DNA of 7,296 bases from an uncultured Beijerinckiaceae bacterium. Lineage in GTDB: Bacteria; Pseudomonadota; Alphaproteobacteria; Rhizobiales; Beijerinckiaceae. The translations under genes were made by a program, and so were the position numbers. The notes beneath the pieces were generated by a model, which was given only the letters and a program-made list of their open reading frames with translations, was not told where the DNA came from and ran no database searches. The stretch is taken from positions 2,832-10,127 of the forward strand of contig CALMGA010000229.1 in NCBI GenBank assembly GCA_937863205.1, given 5' to 3'. Position 1 is the first letter of the stretch. Every line of letters begins with the position of its first letter. This document shows, piece by piece, positions 1 to 4,886 of the stretch.

Positions 1-395
1 AGACCGCGTTGCAGAGCGAGGTGATCCGGGTCCCGATCCTGTCGGGCGCGCCGCTGGGCCAGAACGCCTTTTCCGTCGAGGGCGTCATCCCGTCCTCCTC
101 CGCCCCGGCGAACTACGTCGTCTGGGAGATCGGCTTCTACACCAGCACGGGCGTGCTCTTCGCCATCTGGAGCTCGCCGCAGTTCCCGCTCGCGGCGAAG
201 ACCGGTCTCAGCGACATCCAGCTCGCCTTCGACCTGTTCCTGCAGCAGGTGCCGCCGGGCTCGATCGCCGTCACCGTGTCGGGCCCGAGCATCCCCTCGA
301 CGTTCGGCGTGCTCGCCGAACTGCTCGCCGTCCAGGCCAACGGCTTCGCCGGGCGGGTGAACGCAATCCATCGCCGCTTCATCGCGGGAAACTGA
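1..395 (+). CDS. Phage tail-collar/fibre protein, P2 gpH N-terminal domain type (5' partial)
   Basis: This is the end of a tail fibre gene that begins left of the window. The frame is open from position 3, and the first in-window start-like codon (TTG at 9) has no good ribosome site, so it is probably internal. The visible part resembles the N-terminal domain of P2 gpH, which anchors fibres to the baseplate. The core WEIGFYTSTGVLFAIWS (about 39-55 residues into the visible part) is followed by a beta-rich stretch ending in IAVTVSGPSIP. Members of this family normally have roughly 50 more residues upstream. The protein stops soon after the domain, at TGA 393-395, with a short helical end (VLAELLAVQ). 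It therefore lacks the long distal shaft and tip of a full gpH, and the following gene may supply that part. Seen: motif and stop. Known: similarity to the gpH anchor domain. Inferred: the split-fibre arrangement. Confidence 0.75.
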   Translation, partial: TALQSEVIRVPILSGAPLGQNAFSVEGVIPSSSAPANYVVWEIGFYTSTGVLFAIWSSPQFPLAAKTGLSDIQLAFDLFLQQVPPGSIAVTVSGPSIPSTFGVLAELLAVQANGFAGRVNAIHRRFIAGN

Positions 396-400
396 GGGAA
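394..400 (+). promoter_or_regulatory. Ribosome binding site overlapping the upstream stop codon
   Basis: GAGGGAA lies 7 bases before the GTG at 408 and shares bases with the TGA stop (393-395) of the collar/fibre gene. This supports GTG 408 as the start and suggests translational coupling of the two fibre genes. Confidence 0.6.
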
Positions 401-407
401 CAGCCCC

Positions 408-1190
408 GTGACCGGAACCGTCGTCGACTCCCTGAATGACGCCACCGCGGCCCTGAACGCGGCCACGCTCGCGGTAAACGCGCTCGAGGCCGATATCGCC
501 ACCAAGGCGACGGCGGCCCAGACCGCCGCCACCACCGTGATCAACAACTTCGTCAACGCGCCGCCGTCGACCGCGTTCTTCGTCGATCCGGTGAACGGCA
601 ACGACAGCAACGCCGGCCCCGACCTCAACAACCCGATGAGGACCCTCGATGCGGTGCTGTTGAAGCTGCCGCGCGACGGCTTCACGACGATCTACCTCCT
701 GGGGGATGTCGTCGTCAGCAACTATAGCAACCTGTATGCCCCGATCACGATCTACGGCATCCAAAAAGGCAACAGCGCGACGGGCGGCACCTTCAGCGCG
801 TACACGAGGAAGCTCACCTTTCTCTCCGAGGCGGCCAACAGTCCGGTCCCCGGGCTGGGCAGGACGGTCGCGGGGTTCACGGTGGCGGCGGCCTACATTC
901 GCTACCAGTACGTCTCGATCGTCATGGGGGACCCCGTCTCGGCGATCGGCCAGAAGGCCCACAACATCCTGCAGGGCGCGACGGCACAGCTTTCCTCCTG
1001 CAGCCTCGACGCGCCGGACGACACCAGCCTGGCCAGCTTCTGCGCGGGCGTGGACGGCGCCCGCTCGTCCCTGTGGTTCTCCGGCTCGCTCGGCCCGAAC
1101 GCGTCGGGCCGAATCGTGTCGGGCGTCCCCGCGGGCCAGAACCCCAACGCCTACGGCTACACCTTCCAGTCCAACCTGCTGTCGGCCTGA
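408..1190 (+). CDS. Putative distal tail fibre / tailspike-like protein, 260 aa
   Basis: The start is GTG at 408, backed by GAGGGAA just upstream; the stop is TGA at 1188-1190. Residues about 5-48 are Ala-rich with regular hydrophobic spacing (SLNDATAALNAATLAVNALE), as in a trimeric coiled coil. Residues 57-81 carry FFVDPVNGNDSNAG followed by NPMRTLDAV, a signature common at the start of right-handed beta-helix proteins such as tailspikes and pectate-lyase-like folds. The rest is rich in short beta-type stretches and Ser/Gly/Ala turns, with no catalytic site that I can recognise. The protein is short for a complete spike. Its place directly after the gpH-like anchor domain, with almost no gap, suggests it is the distal, host-contacting part of a fibre encoded as two genes. 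The fold call is moderately supported; the receptor and any enzyme activity are unknown. It could also be a minor decoration protein. Confidence 0.65.
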   Translation: MTGTVVDSLNDATAALNAATLAVNALEADIATKATAAQTAATTVINNFVNAPPSTAFFVDPVNGNDSNAGPDLNNPMRTLDAVLLKLPRDGFTTIYLLGDVVVSNYSNLYAPITIYGIQKGNSATGGTFSAYTRKLTFLSEAANSPVPGLGRTVAGFTVAAAYIRYQYVSIVMGDPVSAIGQKAHNILQGATAQLSSCSLDAPDDTSLASFCAGVDGARSSLWFSGSLGPNASGRIVSGVPAGQNPNAYGYTFQSNLLSA

Positions 1191-1240
1191 GCGCGTCCGG
1201 TCGCGCCCCCCGGTCGCGATCCCCCGCTTCGCGCTCCTTC

Positions 1241-1244
1241 GGAG
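1241..1244 (+). promoter_or_regulatory. Ribosome binding site for the fibre assembly gene
   Basis: GGAG lies 11 bases upstream of the ATG at 1256. The spacing is a little long, but no better start lies nearby in this frame, so it supports the chosen start. Confidence 0.4.
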
Positions 1245-1255
1245 ATCCTTGAGCC

Positions 1256-1750
1256 ATGCTCCTCAGCCTGACCTACCAGGGTTCGACGTTCCATGACGTC
1301 GCTCCCGATTTCCTGTCCGCGATGAAGATCCCCGACGCCGTGGTCCTCGCCGCCGCGCAGGGGGCGCTCTGCGTCGCCGTCGACGCGCAGGCCGAGAAGC
1401 TCCGCATCGTGGTGCTCACGCCCGGCGCCGGCCAGGCGATGGAGTACGGGGAGCTGAAAGCCGAGGCGCAGGCGGCTCTTGCCGCGACCGCTGCGGCGAC
1501 GCCGGCGCTGTACCCGATGCTGGCGGCGAGCGTCGGCATCGACATCGACCCCAGCACCAACGCGGTCGCAACCGACGTTCTCGGCGTCGCCCGCGCCGTG
1601 ATGGTGCAGTCCGCCGCCTGGACGGCGTTGGGCGCCGCAATCCGGAAGGCGCGTGTGACGGGCAAGGCGGCGATCGCCGCTGCATCCGACCTCGCGTCGG
1701 CGAAGGCCGCCTTCGCCGCAATCACCTGGCCGGCCCTGCCGACGAGCTGA
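1256..1750 (+). CDS. Probable tail fibre assembly protein (gpG-position, DUF4376-like C-terminus), 164 aa
   Basis: The gene runs from ATG 1256 to TGA 1748-1750. Residues 1-52 form a small beta-rich N-terminal part. From about residue 58 the pattern is GQAMEYGELKAEAQ, then YPMLAASVGID, then AAWTALGAAIRKARVTGKAAI, ending near ITWPALP. This order (a GQ-EY-K-EA segment, a YP-L segment, then an alpha-helical W-AAI-R-K-I segment) is typical of small proteins that sit beside phage tail fibre genes and of the DUF4376-type C-terminus of fibre assembly proteins. Its position between fibre genes and the sheath gene is that of P2 G, whose product helps fold or attach the fibre. No enzyme motif is visible. 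The assembly role is inferred from position and this weak pattern; it could instead be a small structural tail protein. Confidence 0.6.
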   Translation: MLLSLTYQGSTFHDVAPDFLSAMKIPDAVVLAAAQGALCVAVDAQAEKLRIVVLTPGAGQAMEYGELKAEAQAALAATAAATPALYPMLAASVGIDIDPSTNAVATDVLGVARAVMVQSAAWTALGAAIRKARVTGKAAIAAASDLASAKAAFAAITWPALPTS

Positions 1751-1787
1751 TCCGCCGGTCCACCGCTTCGATCCGCCCGCCATCCAG

Positions 1788-1814
1788 GGCCGCCTCCGGG
1801 CGGCCTTTCCTTTT
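1788..1814 (+). terminator. Probable rho-independent terminator after the fibre gene group
   Basis: GGCCGCC (1788-1794) pairs perfectly with GGCGGCC (1799-1805) around a TCCG tetraloop. It is followed directly by TTTCCTTTT (1806-1814), an imperfect T-rich tail. It lies 38 bases after the fibre assembly stop and 36 bases before the sheath start. P2 also breaks its tail operons at this place (G then FI), so the element plausibly separates two transcription units. Read-through is likely in part because the T run is interrupted by CC. Confidence 0.65.
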
Positions 1815-1837
1815 CCCGCAACCGCCGCGCGCCGGCC

Positions 1838-1843
1838 AGGAGA
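1838..1843 (+). promoter_or_regulatory. Strong ribosome binding site of the sheath gene
   Basis: AGGAGA sits 7 bases before the GTG at 1851. It is the best Shine-Dalgarno match in the window, which fits a major structural protein, and it decides the GTG start. No convincing promoter is visible in the 100-base gap; a phage-activator-dependent promoter, as in P2, would not be recognisable by standard -35/-10 boxes. Confidence 0.7.
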
Positions 1844-1850
1844 ACGCCCC

Positions 1851-3587
1851 GTGACCTCGCCCTTCTTCGGTTTCGTCATCAACGAGCAGGACACCGACGC
1901 CCCGACCCCGGTGATCAGCGACTTCTCGATCATCGGCCTCGTTCTGCCCTCGCAGGACGCCAACGCCGCGGTGTTCCCGCTCAACACCGCCGTGTCGGTC
2001 AACTCCGGCGATCCCACCGTGCTCGCCGCAATGGGCACCGGGCCGCTCTATCGGGCGGTGGGGCGCATCAACGCCCAGCTCGCCGACCTGGAAGTGTCCG
2101 CGCAGATCGTGATCGTGCGCGTGGCGATGGCGTTCGAACCCGACGGCGTCACCGAGAACGTCGCCGGCACCATCGCCAACATCGTCGGCGACCCGAACGC
2201 CGGCACCGGCCTCTACGCCCTGCCCAAGGCGCCGCAAACCTGCAACGTCACCCCGCGCCTGCTCGGCGCGCCGGGCTACACCGGCTGGACGGCCTCTGCC
2301 GCCCAGGCGCTGGCCATCGGCGCGCAGGGCAGCGGCTACAAGAGCCCGGTGGTCACCTTCAGCCCGGCCGGCTTTGGCGCCGTGGCCACCGCCACCGCCT
2401 CCAACGTCGGCGTGCAGGCGGTGGCGCATGCCGTCGAGGCCGACGGCGAGATCACCGGCGTCGCCATCGACAACGGCGGCCAGGACTATCCCACCGCGCC
2501 GAGCGTGACCTTCGCCGGCGGCGGCGGCACCGGCGCCGCGGCGCACGCCGTGGTGGCCAACGGCATCGTCACCGCGATCGTGATGGACAACGAGGGCACC
2601 GGCTACACCTCGGCGCCCACCGTGACCCTGTCGGCGCCGCCCGGCGGCGAGATCACCGGGCTCAACCTGACGAGCCCGGGCGCCTTCCCGCCGGGCACCA
2701 CCGTGACTGTGGCGATCGCCGACTCCAACGGCGGCGCCGGCGCCGGCGCCACGGCGACGCTCACCCTGCAGCAGCTCGCCAACCCGGTCTGCGCCGCACT
2801 GCCGGCGGTCGCGGCCAGTCTGCTCGCGCACTACATCGTCGGCGGACCCGGCGGGTCCAAGCAGGACGCCCTGAACTGGCGCACCCTGCTCAACGACAAG
2901 CGCTGCATCGCCCAGGATGACTGGGAGATCGTCGCCTCCGGCCAGGGCACGGCCTACATCGACGGCGCCGCCCGCTCGCTCGGCCTCGCCGTGCGCACCG
3001 ACTTCCAGCACAGCGGCTACCCTTTCTACGCCTGGGCCAACACCCCCGTGCAGGGCGCGCTCGGCCTGAAGCGCTTCGACAGCTTCAGCCTCACCGACGG
3101 CGCCACCGACGGCCAGGAGCTGCTGGCCGCCGGCGTCGGCGTCACCGTGCGCGGCGACGCCAGCGACACCTCGCTCGACTCGTCCGGCTTCGTCGCCGTG
3201 TCGGTGAACAACTGCAATCCCGACACCAACCTGAACTTCTACAACAAGACGCGCGGCCGGGACTTCATCGACCTCACCCTGATCAAGACGATCCGCACCC
3301 TGCTCGGCAAGAACAACATCTCCGTTCAGAGCGTGCAGGCCGTGCTCACCACGATGACCCAGGTGATGGTGGACATGCCCAACGATGGCGAGGTCGGGTA
3401 CCAGATCGGCTTCAAGGCGAGCGACAACAGCGTGGCCGCGCTGCGGGCCGGCAAGTTCACCGTCTACGACAACTCCGAGGAAGCAGCGCCGATCTGCCAG
3501 ATCACGATCAACCGCGCCCTCGACGCCGGCGCGCTTACCGCCGAGCTGGTCTCGCTCGCCTCGGCGACCAGCACCGTCAACGCCTGA
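1851..3587 (+). CDS. FI: Contractile tail sheath protein (P2 gpFI family) with an internal repeat-domain insertion, 578 aa
   Basis: The sheath protein polymerises around the tail tube and contracts to drive it into the host. The start is GTG 1851, fixed by AGGAGA upstream. Residues 1-142 match the N-terminal half of FI-type sheaths: a FSIIGLV strand, GDPTVLAAMGTGPLYRAV, and TIANIVGDPNAGTG-LYAL leading to TPRLLGAPG. The second half resumes at residue 311 (NPVCAALPAVAASLLAHYIV). It contains the C-terminal landmarks GALGLKRFDSFSLTDGATDG, NFYNKTRGRDFIDLTLIKT, and the closing strand region LRAGKFTVYDN with ICQITINRALDAG. P2 FI is about 396 residues. Removing residues 143-307 leaves about 413, so the excess is confined to one insertion of Gly/Ala-rich beta-type repeats (described separately). 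It is followed by the tube gene, as in P2. The sheath assignment is strong; the function of the insertion is unknown. Confidence 0.93.
   Translation: MTSPFFGFVINEQDTDAPTPVISDFSIIGLVLPSQDANAAVFPLNTAVSVNSGDPTVLAAMGTGPLYRAVGRINAQLADLEVSAQIVIVRVAMAFEPDGVTENVAGTIANIVGDPNAGTGLYALPKAPQTCNVTPRLLGAPGYTGWTASAAQALAIGAQGSGYKSPVVTFSPAGFGAVATATASNVGVQAVAHAVEADGEITGVAIDNGGQDYPTAPSVTFAGGGGTGAAAHAVVANGIVTAIVMDNEGTGYTSAPTVTLSAPPGGEITGLNLTSPGAFPPGTTVTVAIADSNGGAGAGATATLTLQQLANPVCAALPAVAASLLAHYIVGGPGGSKQDALNWRTLLNDKRCIAQDDWEIVASGQGTAYIDGAARSLGLAVRTDFQHSGYPFYAWANTPVQGALGLKRFDSFSLTDGATDGQELLAAGVGVTVRGDASDTSLDSSGFVAVSVNNCNPDTNLNFYNKTRGRDFIDLTLIKTIRTLLGKNNISVQSVQAVLTTMTQVMVDMPNDGEVGYQIGFKASDNSVAALRAGKFTVYDNSEEAAPICQITINRALDAGALTAELVSLASATSTVNA
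2277..2771 (+). repeat. Repeat-built insertion domain within the sheath (residues about 143-307)
   Basis: The segment splits the sheath between LLGAPG and NPVCAALPAVA. It holds at least three related beta-type units. Unit A is residues about 155-208, with GSGYKSPVVTFSP and DGEITGVAIDN. Unit B is residues 209-247, with QDYPTAPSVTFAGGGGTGA and NGIVTAIVMDN. Unit C starts at residue 248, with GTGYTSAPTVTLS and GGEITGLNLTS, then degenerates into a Gly/Ala-rich end. The shared pattern is G-x-G-Y-x-(S/T)-A-P-x-V-T-(F/L), then a Gly-rich turn, then G-x-(I/V)-T-x-(I/V). Similar repeats occur in many phage and bacterial surface proteins. An outward-facing decoration or adhesion role is inference. Confidence 0.75.
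2733..2750 (+). repeat. Tandem GGCGCC hexamer, three copies
   Basis: Three perfect in-frame copies of GGCGCC encode Gly-Ala-Gly-Ala-Gly-Ala (residues 295-300) near the end of the sheath insertion. Each unit is a palindrome, so the tract could gain or lose copies by slippage without breaking the frame. Confidence 0.6.
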
Positions 3588-3595
3588 CGCCGCGC

Positions 3596-3621
3596 CGCCG
3601 CTGCCCCGCTCCGCAGCGGCG
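3596..3621 (+). other. GC-rich inverted repeat between sheath and tube genes
   Basis: A perfect 9-base stem, CGCCGCTGC (3596-3604) with GCAGCGGCG (3613-3621), encloses an 8-base loop. It begins 9 bases after the sheath stop. No T run follows, so it is not a standard intrinsic terminator. It may protect the 3' end of the sheath message or tune the sheath-to-tube ratio; that role is inference. Confidence 0.5.
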
Positions 3622-3647
3622 CCCCTGCCGCTCCCCCTGAGATCACC

Positions 3648-3652
3648 GAGGA
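3648..3652 (+). promoter_or_regulatory. Ribosome binding site of the tube gene
   Basis: GAGGA lies 9 bases before the ATG at 3662 and supports that start. Confidence 0.55.
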
Positions 3653-3661
3653 TCCCCCGCC

Positions 3662-4231
3662 ATGTCGGACCTTTATGTTTCCGAAGCCTTCAACCTGTTC
3701 GTCGGCGACGCCGGCCCGGACAACACCAAGCACCTCATCATCAAGAACCTGAAGCTGCCGGAAATGGAGGAGCTGACCGCGCAGCACCATGCCGGCGGTT
3801 CGTGGGGCGCGCTCGACATCGGCGGCCTCGGGATGAAAGAGCTGATGTGCTCCTTCAAGCTGACCGGCTGGGATCCGCAGACGATCGAGCAGTTCGGCAT
3901 CAACGGCCGGGTCAAGTACCCCTACACCGCCTATGCCAACGTGCGCTCCAAGGCCACCGGCGCCGCCACCATGGTGATGGCGAAGATGTGGGGCCGCATC
4001 ACCAAGATGGCGCGTCCCGAGATGAAGCGCGGCGACCTGCTCGAGGTCGACCACGAGATCAAGGAGATCACGCACTACGAGGAATACTTCGGCAGCCAGG
4101 AGATGTTCTACTGGGACTGGCAGACCAGCCTTTGGCGCGTCCAGGGCAAGGTGCAGAACCAGGACGAGATCACCAACCTGTCGATCCCGGCGGCGAGCGC
4201 TTCGGCCAGCCCTGGCTCGACCGGCACGTAA
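3662..4231 (+). CDS. FII: Major tail tube protein (P2 gpFII family), 189 aa
   Basis: The tube protein stacks in hexameric rings to form the inner tube that carries DNA, or forms the rigid spike in tailocins. The frame runs from ATG 3662 to TAA 4229-4231; the length is close to P2 FII (about 172 residues) plus a short tail. Features match that family: the N-terminal NLFVGDAG, then IIKNLKLPEMEELTAQHHAGGSWG (a beta strand followed by the Gly-rich loop), a SFKLTGWDPQTIEQFG segment, and the middle KMWGRITKMARPEMKRGD. The closing YWDWQTSLWRVQGKVQNQDEIT segment corresponds to the conserved Y-W-L-x-V-x-G-x-x-x-x-x-D end of tube proteins. The last 13 residues (AASASASPGSTGT) are a flexible low-complexity extension not needed for the fold. 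It follows the sheath gene after 74 bases. The family call is strong. Confidence 0.9.
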   Translation: MSDLYVSEAFNLFVGDAGPDNTKHLIIKNLKLPEMEELTAQHHAGGSWGALDIGGLGMKELMCSFKLTGWDPQTIEQFGINGRVKYPYTAYANVRSKATGAATMVMAKMWGRITKMARPEMKRGDLLEVDHEIKEITHYEEYFGSQEMFYWDWQTSLWRVQGKVQNQDEITNLSIPAASASASPGSTGT

Positions 4232-4273
4232 GACCAACCGACTTCCTGGGCCGCCGGTCGCGGCGGTTCGGTC
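4232..4273 (+). other. Competing stem-loops between tube and chaperone genes
   Basis: An inner hairpin pairs CCGCCG (4251-4256) with CGGCGG (4261-4266) around a GTCG loop. It is mutually exclusive with a longer pairing of GACCAACCG (4232-4240) with 4264-4273, which has one bulged C. Neither is followed by a T run, so termination is unlikely. Both start right after the tube stop and could lower expression of the downstream chaperone and tape measure genes, which are needed in far fewer copies; this is inference. Confidence 0.35.
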
Positions 4274-4306
4274 GTCCTGAACTCCTTCCCGTTCTCAACC
4301 CCACGC

Positions 4307-4309
4307 AGG
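4307..4309 (+). promoter_or_regulatory. Weak ribosome binding site of the chaperone gene
   Basis: Only AGG, 10 bases before the ATG at 4320, is available. Compared with the sheath site this predicts lower translation, in keeping with a non-structural assembly factor. Confidence 0.35.
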
Positions 4310-4319
4310 TCCGACACCC

Positions 4320-4739
4320 ATGGATATCAACAGCGTCCCGCCTGGCCTGTCACCGGACGCGATGGCCGTCGCCCTCGCCGGCCTGCAGCCGCCGCCGCCG
4401 GCCGTATCGGCAACCGAGCCCGCGCCGGCCGCGCGCTGGCTCACCGACAAGCCGCGGGTCACGCACTACGACCTCGAGTACCCGTTCGCGATCGACGACG
4501 TCGAGTACAAGGTGATCACGCTGAAGCGCCTGATCGCGGGCGAGGTCGCCGCCTTCGTCGATCGCATGCGCAGCGATCCTGCAAAGGAATGGCGCTTCCC
4601 GCTGTTCTTCCACGGCGACCACGAGCTGTCCGACGCGGCCTGGGAGGCGCTCGACGACGACGACCGCTTCGCCCTCGAGGAGATCTCGACCGGTTTTTTG
4701 CCCGCGAGGTTCCGTCGGCGGACGGCGGCGGCGGCCTGA
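4320..4739 (+). CDS. E: Tail assembly chaperone, short form (P2 gpE type), 139 aa
   Basis: This is the zero-frame product of the E gene, expected to bind the tape measure protein during tail assembly. The frame runs from ATG 4320 to TGA 4737-4739. Residues 1-45 are a Pro/Ala-rich, probably disordered leader (GLQPPPPAVSATEPAPAA). The family core begins at about residue 46: VTHYDLEYPFAIDDVEYKVI, then TLKRLIAGEVAAF, typical of gpE/Mu gp41-type chaperones (a strand pair, then L-x-R-x-x-x-G-E/D). The acidic end LSDAAWEALDDDDRFALEEIS is the usual last helix. The frame then meets the TTTTTTG heptamer and ends after 12 further residues (PARFRRRTAAAA) with no family character. It sits between tube and tape measure, as E does in P2. 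The length is greater than P2 E (91 aa), mainly because of the leader. Confidence 0.85.
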   Translation: MDINSVPPGLSPDAMAVALAGLQPPPPAVSATEPAPAARWLTDKPRVTHYDLEYPFAIDDVEYKVITLKRLIAGEVAAFVDRMRSDPAKEWRFPLFFHGDHELSDAAWEALDDDDRFALEEISTGFLPARFRRRTAAAA

Positions 4740-4885
4740 TCGGGCCGGACGACTGGCGATACTGGCGGCAATTCGTCGGCCGCGTCGCCGGCTGGACGAT
4801 GGCCGAGCTCGATGCGCTGCCCTGGGATGCCTTCCTCGACGAGGTCGTGACGTCGATGCGACTGCGCCGCGATCTGGAGCCGTGA
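4320..4885 (+). CDS. Tail assembly chaperone, long form by -1 frameshift (gpE-E' type), about 188 aa
   Basis: If ribosomes slip back one base on TTTTTTG (4694-4700), translation passes from residue 127 of E into the -1 frame at GCC (4700-4702). It continues for 61 residues to TGA 4883-4885. The added part starts AREVPSADGGGG, a linker, and then has DDWRYWRQFVGRVAGWTMAELDALPWDAF and ends MRLRRDLEP. The W-x-x-x-E-L-x-x-L-x-x-x-x-F arrangement is that of P2 gpE' and similar extensions in which the long form bridges the chaperone to the tape measure. In P2 the same heptamer is used. The extension has no plausible start of its own: it overlaps E and no good ribosome site precedes an ATG in its frame. 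Seen: slippery site, open -1 frame, extension motif. Inferred: actual slippage and its rate. Confidence 0.82.
4694..4700 (+). other. Slippery heptamer T TTT TTG for programmed -1 frameshifting
   Basis: In the E frame the codons read GGT TTT TTG, so the heptamer TTTTTTG is in the required X-XXY-YYZ phase. It is the longest T run in a very GC-rich region, which argues for selection. After slipping, both tRNAs re-pair with TTT TTT and the next codon is GCC at 4700. The same heptamer serves the E/E' switch of phage P2. Confidence 0.85.
4712..4725 (+). promoter_or_regulatory. Possible frameshift-stimulating hairpin
   Basis: CCGTC (4712-4716) pairs with GACGG (4721-4725) around GGCG, 11 bases after the heptamer. 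The stem is short and the distance a little over the usual 5-9 bases. A second stem, CGGCC (4732-4736) with GGCCG (4743-4747), lies further on. In GC-rich DNA such stems are frequent, so the stimulatory role is only suggested by position. Confidence 0.35.
4876..4879 (+). promoter_or_regulatory. Ribosome binding site of the tape measure gene
   Basis: GGAG lies 7 bases before the ATG at 4887, inside the last codons of the -1 extension. The extension stop (4883-4885) is one base before that ATG, so translation of the long chaperone form and the tape measure is probably coupled. Confidence 0.6.
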
Positions 4886-4886
4886 C

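Noticed and set aside
1191..1206. Small hairpin GCGCG/CGCGC after the distal fibre gene as a terminator
   Set aside because: The stem is only 5 bp and is followed by C residues, not T, so there is no basis for termination.
706..1296. Plus-strand open frame of 196 codons overlapping the distal fibre gene
   Set aside because: It is Arg/Ser/Pro/Thr-rich, crosses the fibre stop, the gap and the next gene's start, and is best read as a frame shadow.
2733..2750. Possible recombination or attachment site at the GGCGCC triplet repeat
   Set aside because: It encodes Gly-Ala repeats in frame within the sheath and has no flanking integrase or tRNA sequence.
1722..3011. Minus-strand open frame of 429 codons opposite the sheath gene
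   Set aside because: Its translation is a run of Gly, Arg, Ala, Val and His typical of the antisense of GC-rich coding DNA. It has no family motif, and the plus strand encodes a clear sheath.
3385..4515. Plus-strand open frame of 376 codons in another phase across the sheath end, tube and chaperone start
   Set aside because: It is Arg/Pro/Ser-rich out-of-frame translation that crosses gene boundaries and ribosome sites. The overlapping frames have clear family signatures.
4589..4885. Stand-alone 98-residue gene starting at ATG 4589
   Set aside because: Its first 36 or so residues are out-of-frame Arg-rich translation of the chaperone gene, and no ribosome site precedes the ATG. Only the part after the TTTTTTG heptamer is meaningful, as the frameshift extension.
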